Of a stretch of DNA of 64,000 bases, positions 36,878-48,760 are shown piece by piece. Positions within the stretch are counted from its first letter, which is position 1. Each line of letters starts with the position of its first letter. A program made the translations under genes and the position numbers. The notes under the pieces were generated by a model. It worked only from the letters and a program-made list of their open reading frames with translations, had not been told where the DNA came from and ran no database searches. Source of the stretch: Cocos nucifera (lineage: Eukaryota > Streptophyta > Magnoliopsida > Arecales > Arecaceae); contig QRFJ01004169.1 in NCBI GenBank assembly GCA_006176705.1, positions 62,001 through 126,000 of the forward strand. Reading direction: 5' to 3'.

Positions 36878-38226
36878 TGCAAGGAAGAACTAGTCCTAGT
36901 CTAACTAGGACTAGGGTTAACCAAATTTTCTAGTTTGATTAGAAAATTAAATTAAAATTAAATCTAATTTAATCTAATTAAATTAAGTCTTTAAATGGAT
37001 TAGGATCTTATTTAATTGGGTTGCTTTACTCTTGTTTTTATTTTGTTAAAAGACCTTGTTTGACTAAGCCAAAATAGGAGTCCTAGTGTGACTAGGACTC
37101 CCTATTCCTTACACCACCTAATCCTCATGCCCCACCCTTTTCTCTTTGTATTTTTACATAAATAATCTCCATGCCTAAGGTTTCTCATGCCTCCCTTCTC
37201 TCATTCTTTTTCTCATATGGAAGTTTGTTGGAAGACCAAGTCAAAAGGGGAATTAGTTTTGCTTAAGGATTCTATGAGATAGAATCCTTGTCAACCAAAA
37301 CTCTTCCAATAGGTGTGTCGACCCATCCTTCTTTATTTTCTTTAATTTTTATAGTAAAAGAGGATATTTTTTTGTGCACCCCCCTTGCTAGTCCATGGCA
37401 GAAAAAGTGGTGGGGGCACCCAACTCTTGGGCACCCCAACAACTTCCCTTATTTGGTCCTTCCTAGTCTAGGTTTTTGACCTAACTTGGACTCTATATAT
37501 CTCATTATTTAAAGGGAATTTTTAATTAAAATTTTTGTGGATTGTAGAAAATTGAGAGTTCTCTTTGGTGCAGAAAAATTAGAGAAAATTTTATCTGGAT
37601 CATGGAGATATTGAAAACACAAATCAAGGTATCTAGAAAAAGAACAAAGAAGAAGAAGTGGGTCTTCTTTTAGGATTTTTGTTTGAGATCTCTTCCTTCC
37701 TTTTTGTGAGCTTTGGAGAGGTGTCTCAGCATCACAAATCTTCCACTTTTCTTTTGGTATTTTGGAGTTTCCAAGTTTCGAACAAGAAAGCATCGAATCA
37801 ACCATCGAAGAGAGATCAGCATAGTGCTAGTTTACTGTGCTAATTTCCTACATCAGGATTTCTGATTGTGTTCGTGGGTTTGTGTGGATGACTTCTAGAG
37901 GTCGGATGCATGTGTGGCTCATGACTTCATCCTCATGCCTAGATCAGCAAGTTAGAATGTCTAACTTGATCAGATAATAGATCTGATCTATTAACTTCAT
38001 ACCTGCATTTGATGTAGTGTAAATCTAGGTTGATTTGATCAATCCTTTCTTTCTTATTTTGATTTTAATTTTTGATTTAATATCATGCCTTGATCATGTA
38101 ATATATCTGAGATCTAGGTGCTTACATGTTTATTTAAATAAATATTTAATTTATTTAAGTCATTCACTACATGATCTTGAAAAAGTTTCAAGATCTACCT
38201 GTGAAATCCTAGATCTAGTTCCTTCA
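36878..38226 (+). repeat. Element B 3' LTR, right part
   Basis: Resumes with TGCAAGGAAGAACTAGTCC and ends in CTAGTTCCTTCA. With the left part it totals 2483 bp, matching B's 5' LTR (2481 bp). Short frames here (for example 37288-37479) are within LTR and are not genes. Confidence 0.9.
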
Positions 38227-38231
38227 ACATC
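38227..38231. repeat. Target-site duplication of B, right copy
   Basis: ACATC after B's 3' LTR end; matches 4239-4243. Confidence 0.85.
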
Positions 38232-40320
38232 ATCATTAAACGTGAGACCAACTCTAGAGCATTCTGCTGTCAAGAATGTCTCTGATGGGATATACGTATA
38301 AGTATCCCATAGACTTGAGATCACCTCAGTGACTTGCAAGCAACTTACTATGCTTTGGTACCTGACTAACTGAATTTCTAATTTAGCAATGAAAGACTTC
38401 TGGGCATAGTCAAGTACTTACAAAGTTGGAGTATGATCAAGATGGAATTGACCACTCCAAGAGTTGGAGAAGAATTTATCACTATATTTCAATATAGCAA
38501 AACCTTGGTCAAGGCAACCCACCAGATGGATTTGATATTTTGAAACAAAATGCGGACAACCTGATCAGAGTTGACAGTTGAACTCTGAGGTGTCCTACGA
38601 GCATTATGGTCAAGGGGATGAATTATATGAAAACTATATTCGCATGGGTTCTAAGGATGGTGTTCTATACCTTTCGACCTATCCAATCATCGGATATCAT
38701 TGCTAGATAGTTACTTCGATTGATATAAAAATTTATTTCTATGCTACCAACTTAGGTTCGGACCTATGAGATTGCACACATTAGAGTTCATATTCCGATC
38801 GAATGGTTGATCAGCGATTTGGAATCATTTTAGGGTTAAACAATCAATACGATTGGTGTTTAACCTAGTGCAAGTATTATAGAAGGATTGATTAGCAATT
38901 TGATTGCTAATTAGCTTAATTTGATTAAGCCAAAAGACTAAGATTAAGTCTAATTAAATATAATTTAATTAGATTTAATTTGGGCTTGATTGGATCAAGT
39001 CCAATTGGCTTATTGGATAAGTCAAGTGCAAGGAAGAACTAGTCCTAGTCTAACTTGGACTCGGATCAACCCAATTTTTTAATTTGATTAGAAAATTAAA
39101 TCAAAATTTAATTTAATTTAATCTGATTTAATTAAGTTCTTAAATAGATTAGGGCTTTATTTAATTGGATTAGTTTACTCTTATTTTTATTTGGTTAAAA
39201 GACCTTGTTTGACCAAGTCAAAATAGGAGTCCTAGTGTGACTAGGACTCCCTATTCCTTATGCCACCTAATCCTCATGCTGCATCCTCTTTTCTTTATGT
39301 TTTTACATGAATAATCTCTATGCCCAAGGTTTCTAATGCCTCCCTTCTCTCTTCCTTTTTCTCATATGGAAGTTTATTGGAAAACCAAGTCAAAAGGAGA
39401 ATTACTTTTGCTTAAGGATTCTATGAGATAGAATCCTTGTCAACCAAAACTCTTTCCATAAGTGTGCCAACCCATCCTTTCTTATTTTCTTTGATTTTCA
39501 TGGAAAAAGATGACATTTTTTTGTGCACCCCTCTTGCTGGTCCATGGCAGAAAAAGAGGTGGGGGCGCCCAACTAGTCTAGGTTTTTGACATAACTTGGA
39601 CTATGCATATCTCTTCATTTGAAAGGAATTTTTAACTAAAATTTTTATGGGTTGTAAACATTTGAGGGCCCTCTTTGGTGTATAAAAATTAGAGAAAAAT
39701 TCATCTAGATCATGGAGATATTGAAAATAGAAATCAGGATATCTAGAAAAAGAACAAAGAAGAAGAAGAGGGTCTTCTTCTAGGGTTTTTGTTCCAGATC
39801 TCTTCCTCCCTTTTTGTGAGCTTTTGGAAGGTTTCTCAGCATCACAAATCTTCCTCTTTTCTTCTAATATTTTAGAGTATCTATATTTTATAGAAGGAAG
39901 TACCAGGTCAACCATCTAAGAGAGATTAGCACAGTACTAGTATACTGTGTTGATTTTCTACATTAGGATCTCTGATCGTGTTCGTGGGCTCGTGTGAGTG
40001 ACTCCTAGAGGCTTGACACATATGCAACTCGTAACTTTATTCTCGATTCTGGAACAACAAGTTAGAATATCTAACTTACTCAGGTAATAGATCTAATCTA
40101 TTAACTTCATACCTACATTTGATGTAGTGTAGATTTAGGTTGATTTGATGAATCTTTTCTTTCTTATTTGATTTTAATTTTTGATTTAAATCATGCCTTG
40201 ATCATATAATAGATTTGAGATCTAGGTGTTTACATATTTATTTAAATAAATATTTAATTTATTTAAGTCTTTTATTGCATGATCTTGAAAAAGTTTTAAG
40301 ATCTATCCATGAAATCCTAT
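38232..40320 (+). repeat. Element A 3' LTR, right part
   Basis: Continues A's LTR from ATCATTAAACGTGAG through the same internal order as B's LTR (minisequence CTCTGATGGGATAT, the AAGAAGAAGAGGGTC block, the ATTTAAATAAATATTTAATT block). It stops at GAAATCCTAT, about 16 bp short of the expected CTTCA end, where it abuts E's RT. Confidence 0.87.
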
Positions 40321-41345
40321 ATTTTCAAAAAGATTAGTGGGAGCGCTATTGTCTTTCTCATACTGTACGTGGATGACATCCTCCTAATTGAAAATGATAT
40401 TTTTATTTAGACCATAGTCAAAATGTGGTTGTCTAAATAATTCTTCATGAAAGACCTAGGAGAGGCATCCTTTATTTTAGAAATTAAGGTCTATAGAGAT
40501 AGACCAAATAAGATGCTAGGTCTCTCACAGAAGATGTACATAGAGGAGGTGCTAAAAAGGTTTAGCATGGAAAACTCCAAGAGAGGATTGCTACCATTTA
40601 GACATGGCATTCATCTCTCCAAGAAGATGTGTCCCAACACACCTGAGGAGATTGAATGCATAAGCAAGAATCCTTATGCTTTAGCAATAGGGAGCCTCAT
40701 GTATGTCATGCTATGTGCATGATCTGATATTGCCCATGCTGTGAGTGTCGTGAGTAGGTATCAGTCGAATCCAGGCAAAGAGCACTAGACTTCTATGAAA
40801 TATATCCTTAAGTACTTGAGAAGGACTAAGGATATGTTTCTAGTCTTTGATAATGGAGAACTCTAGGTCCAGGGGTATACAGACTCGAATTTTATGTCCG
40901 ATATAGATGATCGAAAGTCGACATTCGAAAGTCTGTTTATTTATAATGGTGGTGCTGTCAGCTGAAAAAGTTTCAAGCAGATGGTGATAGCAGATTCCAT
41001 CATGGAAGCAGAGTACATCGCTACATCGGAAGCTGCAAAGGAGGCATTCTGGTATAAAAAGTTTGCCACAAAGCTTGGAGTGATGCCATCAGATGCCGTC
41101 TCTCTATACTGTGACAATAATGGCACCATAGCCCTAGCTAAGGAGCCAAGGTCTCATCAGAAATCTAAGCACATCGAGCGGTGATACCACCTCATCCATG
41201 ATTACCTCGAGAAGGGATACGTCGAAGTCAAGAGAGTCGACATTACAGATAATGTGGTTGATCCGCTGATAAAGTCATTGAGCCAATAGAAGATCGAAGC
41301 CCACCTTGAGAAGGTGAGACTTAGATTTGTAGCCAATTGGCTTTA
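40321..41345 (+). pseudogene. Element E reverse transcriptase and RNase H
   Basis: YVDD at 40366-40377, then stops near 40410 and 40440. An open frame 40447-40722 (MKDLGEASFIL, GLSQKMYIEEVLKRFSMENSK) follows, then the RNase H region with MEAEYIATSEAAKEAFWYKKF and YCDNNGTIALAK (40981-41184). This copy supplies the stretch that C lacks. TAA, TAG and TGA codons interrupt it. Confidence 0.85.
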
Positions 41346-41360
41346 GTTCAAGTGAAAGTT

Positions 41361-43627
41361 TGTTAGATATGTGCCCTAGAAGCCAGATTGATTATCACTT
41401 GTAATACACTTCTAAGAGCAATTTTATAATTTTGACTATAAATTAATAAATGAATTATTTTTCTATTATAGTATATATTTAAAAATCTCTGTGATACATC
41501 CTTTGAGTTAATGGTAATGATAATTCATATTTTCAAGAGTTAAAAATTTAAGACATGAATTTTCATAATTAACTCATAAAATGCTTCCAACCATAGGATC
41601 ATCATGAGGATGCTGATCGATCTGAAAGGTTGGTGTACAATCACTTTTTTAGGATAGATGTATCTTGAGTTTATGATGTAGAGACATCAGAGAGAGAGTA
41701 CAGATACTTGTTAAAGAATGAGGGCACTGAGCATGACCACCTCGAGTAGTCATAAGAAAGTCTACCTTCTGATCGATGACTTACTCGATGGTGCAGTGGT
41801 GTATCTGGTTGTTTGACCTGAGGTGCACCGATAGTTCATCTTAAGGGTATTATAGTTTGACTATACCATAACTCGGTCTCCTAGCCATTCAAAATCCTAA
41901 CGTGTATGTTGTCTATAGCATGTTCATTGTAGGAATTGGATTGCACCAATAGGAGATCTATCTACCTCGGTAGATGAGGAGTAGCCCTATGATAATCATG
42001 AGATTGAGTCCTTATGCCCATGGCTATGGCAGAGTGAAGATGATAGAAAGTGTTTCTATTAGGGTTTCACATTGGACTCAAATTGAATGATTAATTCATA
42101 TGACAAACATTCGGTTTGATGAGTTCACCTTAATCCTAATCCTATCGGAGCTCAAGATAGAAGAACCCAATCACACATGCAACTATATCGAGAGGTTCAC
42201 TTTTAGTTCTGATGGATTGCCACCATATACTACTAGATATCACTGATGGATTTTAGGAGCAATTAGAATAATTTTGATGATCAATCATTCTAATTAAATG
42301 AATCAGAAAAGTTCTGATCCACCGAAGGATGTTTCGATGATGTCGATGATGGAGATTGTGATATATCTCATTATCATATAAATTGAATCTAATTGGATTA
42401 CACAAACAAGGATTTGGGTCTAGATGTCATCAATTGAGCTAACCCAGTTTGATTAATTTAGGTTAGATCCAATCAGGTTCAAGGTAATCGTGCTAGCACA
42501 TGATTGATCCTGACTTTCTCCTTCTGAAATCTTTCTAATTCATCGCAACTAAGTCAAATTTAATTTGACTCATTCTTGTATTTTTAATGAATTTATTTTC
42601 ATCTAACTGGAATAAGTTCGGGTTAGATTAATTATAAAAATTAAATCCATTCATAGTCAAATTGGACTAGGGTCAGAAGTTGACCTATTTGAGAGAATTG
42701 AGGATCACTTGATTAGATGCTTTTAAAAAACTCTTTAGAAATTATTTTGATTCAATTTTTGGTTGTGTGATAGATCATGAATCATACATTGGGTGTACCA
42801 AATTTTGTGATTTTTAGAGGTGTCTAGATTGAGTTATGATAGAGTTTGATTTGAATCAAACTCTTAAGAAAAGAGTCCTAGGCATAGGCATAGTGGACTC
42901 TTCCTTATCTACTCATGCGGCCACCTTTCAGATTGATTTTTAGTATAAAAATTAGATGAGATCTAGGAGTTTTTGTGGATATCAAGTTTAGGAGTCCCAA
43001 TGGTCAAAAGAATAAGGATTTTGGTCAAAGAGGGACTCTAACTTGGTGCTATACTTTTGTATAAGAACCCTTACACCAAGGCTCTTCACATGGAAATATT
43101 TTTCATACCCAATGGCTACCATTCTAGATATCCCACACTCCCTCTATCCTCTCTCTTCCTTTCTTCTATATGCCTAAAATATTAGGCATAAATCTGAGAA
43201 GAAAATCCAATCAAATTTATGAAGAGTTCAGCATCTATGGGATGGTGATCATAAGACGGACATGCTGTCTTTAAAAATTTTTTGAAGGACATTCAGATCA
43301 GATTTAGATATGATCTTTCAAGAAAAGATTTACAAGGAGAAGATGTCTAGATCCTTCCCAAGTGAATACCAGTAGAGGTCAGACGTGCGCGTGGTTCCTT
43401 TCAGAACCTTAGAAAACATCAGGATCATTGCAAGATAATCAGATTATCAAAATAAGGTAAGAAATTAATTTGATTTAATTTATTTTAATTTTTAATATTA
43501 GATTACCATGATCAGATTTGAGAACTCTTAGATTTGATCAGATCATTTAAAATTTTTTTAGAAAAATCCATCTCAGATCTGATCAAATCTGCATGATCCT
43601 GCGGTAAAAAATAGGATTTTTCCTTCA
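41361..43627 (+). repeat. Element E 3' LTR
   Basis: 2267 bp from TGTTAGATATGTGCCC to TTTTTCCTTCA, preceded by AAGTGAAAGTT. More diverged than the LTRs of C and H. The next bases (ATAATGG) belong to F's integrase. Confidence 0.88.
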
Positions 43628-44060
43628 ATAATGGTGTATCAGAAAGGAGAAATCAGACCTTATTAGACATGGTTTGATCCATGATGGAGTTTGCTAGTTT
43701 ATCTATTTTATTTTGGAGTTATGCTCTTGAGACTGCATGTTATATATTGAATAATATATTGAGTAAATCTATCGCAAAGACTCCATATGAGATGTGGACT
43801 GGGCATAGGCCTACACTCTCTCACTTATGGGTTTGGAATTGTCCGGCCAATGTTAAACGTTTGCATATAGATAAGCTTGGATCTCGATCTGATAACTATA
43901 TGTTTATAGGATATTCCAAAGAAAATAAGGGTTACTATTTCTACCATGCTGAAGAACAAAAGGTGTTCGTCAGCCTTAAAGTAATCCTTTTAGAAAAGAA
44001 GTTCCTTGGTGAAGGAACTGTTGCCTCTAAGGTTGAACTTGATGAAGTTGAATAGGTAGA
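43628..44060 (+). pseudogene. Element F integrase C-terminal part
   Basis: Frame 43681-44055 (124 codons) gives the C-terminal integrase region: TPYEMWTGHRPTLSHLWVW, the YSKENKGYYFYHAEEQKVF block and LEKKFLGEGTVASKVELDE. The catalytic Glu block precedes it after a TGA near 43675. This stretch shows what B looked like before C inserted, and at the equivalent place it reads Lys where C and D have the TAG. Confidence 0.85.
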
Positions 44061-44900
44061 AAAACCAATACCTTTAGCTGATCCTAAGTTAGATTTGATT
44101 AGATTAGACCCAGAGCCTAGTGTATCTACACCATTAAGGCAATCCGATAGAGTACCGCATCATCTGAATAAATACTATAATTTCTTGGTCCAAGACGGTG
44201 ATCCTATCGAACTCGATGAGAATGATGAGGATCCAATCACCTAGATGGATGCTATGCAGAGATCTTATTTCAAAAAATGGCTTGAGGCCATCAAATCCAA
44301 AATGGAGTCCATGAAGGTCAATGATGTGTGGACATTGGTTGACCCACTCGAAGGGGTTAAACTTATTGGATGTAAATGGGTCTTCAAAAGAAAAAGAGGT
44401 GCAGACGGAAAGGTGGAGATCTACAAAGCCCATCTGGTTGCCAAGGAGTATCGTCAATATTATGGTATTGACTATGATGAGATATTTTCTTCTATGGCAA
44501 TGCTTAAATTTATTCAGATTATGCTTGCGATTGCCATCCATCTGGACTATGAGATCTGGCAGATGGATATGAAGACAACTTTTTTGAATGAAGAGTTGAC
44601 TGAAGAGGTATATATGATACAACCTAAGGGGTTCACATCCATAGATGAGTCCAAGGTGTGCAGGCTTCAAAGATCCATTTGTGAATTGAAGCAGGTATCT
44701 CGGAGTTGGAGCATGCATTTTGATAAAGTGATCAAAATGTATGACCTCATTAAGAATGGAGAAGAACCCTATATTTACAAATGGACAAATGGTCCAGCAG
44801 TGGTATTTCTTATCTTATACATGGATGATATTCTCTTAATTGGAAATGACATTCCCGCACTGTAGAGAATAAAAGTTCGGTTGTCATCATAGTTCTCCAT
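44061..44900 (+). pseudogene. Element F reverse transcriptase
   Basis: 206-codon frame 44245-44865: WTLVDPLEGVKLIGCKWVFKR, IWQMDMKTTFLNEE with the first Asp, and LYMDDILLIGND at 44815-44850. The active site is YMDD (44818-44829) instead of the YVDD of the other Copia copies, by one GTG to ATG change. It ends at TAG at 44863. The 194-codon frame on the opposite strand is a shadow. Confidence 0.87.
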
Positions 44901-45811
44901 GAAGGACTTGGGAGAAGTATCCTATATCTTAGGGATGAAGATCTATAGGGATAGATCTAAGAGGATGCTTGGGTTATCCCAGTCCACGTACATAGATACT
45001 GTACTGAAGAGGTTCAGCATAAAGAATTCCAAAAAAAACTATCTCTCAATAGACCATGAAATTTCTCTCTAAACAGGATTGTCTGACAACTCCTAAAGAG
45101 AGAGAGTATATGAGTAGTCCCATATGCTTTGACAGTGGGATCTATCATTTATGCCATGATATGTACGAGACCGGATGTGGCATACTCAGTAAGAGTAGTG
45201 AGTAGATACCAGTCTGACCCAAGAAAAACCCATTGAAAAGTGGTTAAAACCATCCTTAAGTGTTTGAGAAATACTAAGGACCAATGGTTGGTTTATGGCA
45301 AGTCAGATCTAAAACTTATGAGATTTCTAAACTCTAGCTTTCAATCTGACCATGATGACAGAAGTAGCATGTCGGGATATATCTTAATTCTAAATGGTGG
45401 AACCATCTGCTAGAAGAATTTCAGGCAGCATACTGTGGCAGACTCTGCTCGTGAAGTAAAGTACATCACAACATCAGATGCTGCATAGAAAGCTATGTGG
45501 CTAAGAAAATTTATCACCGTGCTTGGAGTAGCACCCTTTCTTGATGGTTCAGTCCTACTCTATTGCAACAGCACTAGTGCCATAGCTCAGGCGAAGGAAC
45601 CAAAGGCACACTAGAGAATTAAGCTCATTCTGCACCACTTCCATCTGGTCCAGGAGATCATGGATAGAGATGACGTTGGCCTTCAGAAGAATGATAGAAA
45701 GAAGAACCTGGCCACCCTTCACTTAAGCCCTAGTGATAAAGGAGTTCGACAAATGCAAGTCGAAGATGGATATTAGATACTGTGCCGAGTGGCTTTAGGA
45801 TAAGTAAAAGT
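44901..45811 (+). pseudogene. Element F RT end and RNase H
   Basis: Fragmented similarity to the RT C-part (FSMKDLGE, GMKIYRDRSKRMLG) and RNase H (CLRNTKDQWLVYG-like, KEYITTSDA-like, YCNSTSAIAQAKEPK-like), with many stops and shifts. The last tail codons lie just before AAGTAAAAGT, the purine tract. Confidence 0.75.
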
Positions 45812-48252
45812 TGTTGGAGAATGTGTCCCAAAGTCAATCATCAACCTATTGATGGTTGAGCTATATTGTACCTATAATTGATTCATTAATAAATAAAATA
45901 TATTTTTGATATTTTTCATCAAAAAGTATTCATCTTCTAACAAACTCCATTATTGTGATGAAGTCCTTAGGACTATTTAGCTTCAATAAAGAGAGGATTT
46001 ATCAATTAATCCTTAAATTTGTTCACGATCAAATGATAGACTGTTAATTAGGACGACAGCATTTATCGAGCATAGATCGCTATATGCCATATGGGCTAGT
46101 TGTCCTCTTAACCAAGGAGTGTAGAGATACTGGTATGGCATATAGGTGAGATGTATGTGAACATCATCATTGAACATGACCAACTCTAGAACATTCTACT
46201 GTAAAGAATGTCTCTGATGGGATATAGGTATAAGTGTCTCTTAGACTTGAGATCACCTCAGTGACTTGCAAGCAACTCACTATGCTTTGGTACCAGACTA
46301 ACTAAATTTCTAATTCAGTAAAGAAAGGCTTTTGGGCACAGTCAAGTACTTGCGAAGTTGATGTGTGATCAAGATGAAATTGACCACTCCAAGTGTTGGA
46401 GAATAATGTATCACTGTATTTCAATATAGCAAAACCTTGGCTAGGATAATTTATCAGATAGATTTGATATTTTGAAATATAATGTGGACAATCTGATCAG
46501 AGTTGACAGTTGTACTCTGAGATGTCCTATGAGCATTTTGGTCAAGGGGATGAATACTATGGAAACTATATCCGCATGGGTTCTAAGAATGTTGTTCTAC
46601 ACATTCGACCTCTCCGACCGTCGGGTATCATTGCTAGATGGTTACTTCGATTAGCATAGAAATCTATTTTTATACTATCAATTTAGGTTCATACCTATGA
46701 GATCATACACATTAGAGCTCACGATCTGATCAGATGGTTGATCAATGATTAAGAATCATTCTAAGGTTAAACGATCAATATAATTGATGTTTAACCTAGC
46801 ATAAGTGTTGCAGGAGGATTGATTAGCAATTGGATTGCTATTTAGCTTAATTTGATTAAGCCAGAGGGCTAAGATTAAGTCTAATTAAATATAATTTAAT
46901 TATATTTGGTTTGGACTGGATTGGATCAAGTCCAATTGACTTATTGGATAAGCAAGTGCATGGAAAAACTAGTTCTAGTTTAACTAGGACTTCAATCCAA
47001 TTTTCTAATTTGATTAAAAAATTAAATAAAAATTAAATTTAATTTAATCTAATTTAATTAAGTCCTAATTGGGTTAGGGCCGTTGAGTTTCTTTTGATTT
47101 AATTTGGTTTAGGAAACCACTTTGACCAAGTTATAGATGGAATCCTAGTAAGCCTTGGATTCCTCCTTGCACCACCTTAGTCCCAATGCCCCTCATGCCT
47201 ATTTTTTAGGAATTTTTCATGAAAATTCTCTTTGCCCTGGTCTTCATGCATGCTCACCTCTCTCTCTTTCTCATGTGGTAATTGGGTGGAGGACCAAGTC
47301 AAAGAAGGAGTTTGTTTTGATTTTGGATTCTATGAGATAGAATCCTAAAAAACCTAAACTCTTCCCAATAGGTGCTGCCCCCTCTCTCTATTATTTCCTC
47401 TCTTATTCCATGTGAGAAAGGCCCATTTTTGTGTGCCCCTCCTTTCTGGTACATGCCAAAATATTGGAGAGGGGCGCCCATGTTTGACCTTTCCTTGTCT
47501 AATATTTGACCTAGATAAGGACTCTTTTTTTCCTATATATTTTGGATGAATTTTGGCTTAAAATTTTCATGGAACACATTATGGGGTTTGCAAAAATTAG
47601 AGGGAGAGGGTCCTTGGGCATTGGGGTTCCATAGACACCAAACTAGGTGTCTAGGTGAGAGAAAAGAGAAGAAGAAGAGGATCTTCTTCTAAGGCTGTTT
47701 TGATTTTCTCTTCTCCTCCTCCTTTTAAGATTTTTTTTTTTGAGAGAGTCTTAGATCTAAAATCTCTCCTCTTTTTTTTGATATTTTGAAGAGTCTATGT
47801 CTCGAAGAAGAAAGCATCGAATCGACCGTCGAAGAGAGATCATCATAGTTCTAGCATGCTGTGCTGATTTCCTGCATTAGGATCTCAGATCGTGTTCGTG
47901 GGCTCATGTAGACGACTCCTAGAGGCTAGATGTGTATGTGACTCGTGACTTCATCCTCAAGCCTGGATCAGTAAGTTAGAATATCTAACTTGCTCAGATA
48001 TCAAATCTAATCTATTATTCTATAGCTACATTAGATGTAGTATTGTAGCATGTTGATGAGATCAACATGTTAATCTTTTCTTTATGTTTTTAATTTCTGA
48101 TTTAATAGCATGCCTTGATCATATAATAAATCTTAGATCTAGGATATTTTTATATTTATTTAAATAAATATTTAATTTATTTAAGTTTTACACTGTTTGA
48201 TCTCAAAAAAATTTCAAGATCTACCTGTAAAATCCTAGATCTGGTTTTTTCA
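45812..48252 (+). repeat. Element F 3' LTR
   Basis: 2441 bp from TGTTGGAGAATGTGTCCC to GGTTTTTTCA. Same family as the LTRs of A and B but clearly diverged. Short frames inside are not genes. Confidence 0.87.
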
Positions 48253-48258
48253 ATAGAA

Positions 48259-48460
48259 GGCCTTCAGTTATTTATCATAGGAGGTTAACCTTATCATAGC
48301 GAGGGTAAAGGCCTCCAGTTATTTAAGATAGGAGGTTAATCTCATCATAGTAAGGGTGAAGACCTCTAGTTATTTAAGATAGAATGTTAACTTCAACTGA
48401 AGACCTTCGGTTATTTAAGATAGGAGGTTAACTGCAACCGAAGACCTCCAGTACTTAAAC
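48259..48460 (+). repeat. Short tandem repeat array (41-51 bp units)
   Basis: Two units of 51 bp (48259, 48310) and two of 41 bp (48361, 48402), then a partial fifth. Each starts with GRCCTYCAGTTATTTA and contains GATAGGAGGTTAA. The shorter units lack about 10 bp near their ends. Function unknown; it lies downstream of the minus-strand pseudogene. Confidence 0.8.
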
Positions 48461-48760
48461 AAGAGAAAGACTATGACTATCAAGACTCCTAGTTCATGGA
48501 TGCTTCAAACCAAGTTTAAAAACCCTTGTTCATAAATAAGGGGGACAAATACCTAAGACATGGAACTGAAATTATTATTTTGGGATGACATTGACATCGC
48601 ACGCGATAAGAAAATAAAGAGAATTTGCGAGCATCAAACCAAAGTGAAATACAGAAAGGTAAATAAAAGAAATATTATTTTATTAAAATTAAAATTCATT
48701 ACATAGATCCTAAAGATCGATTATAAAAAGGAGAGAGAAGAGAAAAAAGTAGATGAAGTC
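48461..48760. other. No feature recognised
   Basis: 300 bp between the tandem array and the coiled-coil pseudogene, including an AT-rich stretch near 48660. I see no gene or repeat. Confidence 0.5.

Larger units (their letters stand above)
4244..38226 (+). mobile_element. Element B: Copia retrotransposon with nested insertions T, C and D
   Basis: Ty1/Copia element occupying 33,983 bp because it holds three later insertions. Order: 5' LTR (4244-6724), initiator-Met-type primer site, leader, T, gag from 11905, zinc knuckle, protease, integrase, C, rest of the linker and RT, RNase H, polypurine tract, 3' LTR (25431-26564 and 36878-38226, split by D). The two LTRs are 2481 and 2483 bp after removing D. 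A 5-bp duplication ACATC flanks it. Coding frames contain several stops and frameshifts, so the element is dead. The left half of its internal region is not simply collinear: see the junction near 11925. Confidence 0.85.
40321..43627 (+). mobile_element. Element E: 5'-truncated Copia of the C/D family
   Basis: Begins abruptly inside RT (FKKISGSAIVF) and keeps the rest of RT, RNase H, polypurine tract and a complete 3' LTR. The 5' half is missing. The right end falls inside F's integrase, so E had inserted into F before the deletion that removed the left side. Confidence 0.87.
43628..48252 (+). mobile_element. Element F: 5'-truncated Copia of the A/B family
   Basis: Starts in the integrase Glu block (ATAATGGTGTATCAGAAAGG) and continues through RT, RNase H, purine tract and a full 3' LTR. 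Its 5' part is missing on the far side of E. Confidence 0.87.

Noticed and set aside
44134..44718. 194-codon minus-strand ORF as a gene
   Set aside because: It lies exactly opposite F's reverse transcriptase and has no motif of its own; it is a shadow frame.
48259..48460. CRISPR-like array
   Set aside because: Units are contiguous tandem repeats without unique spacers, in a plant genome.
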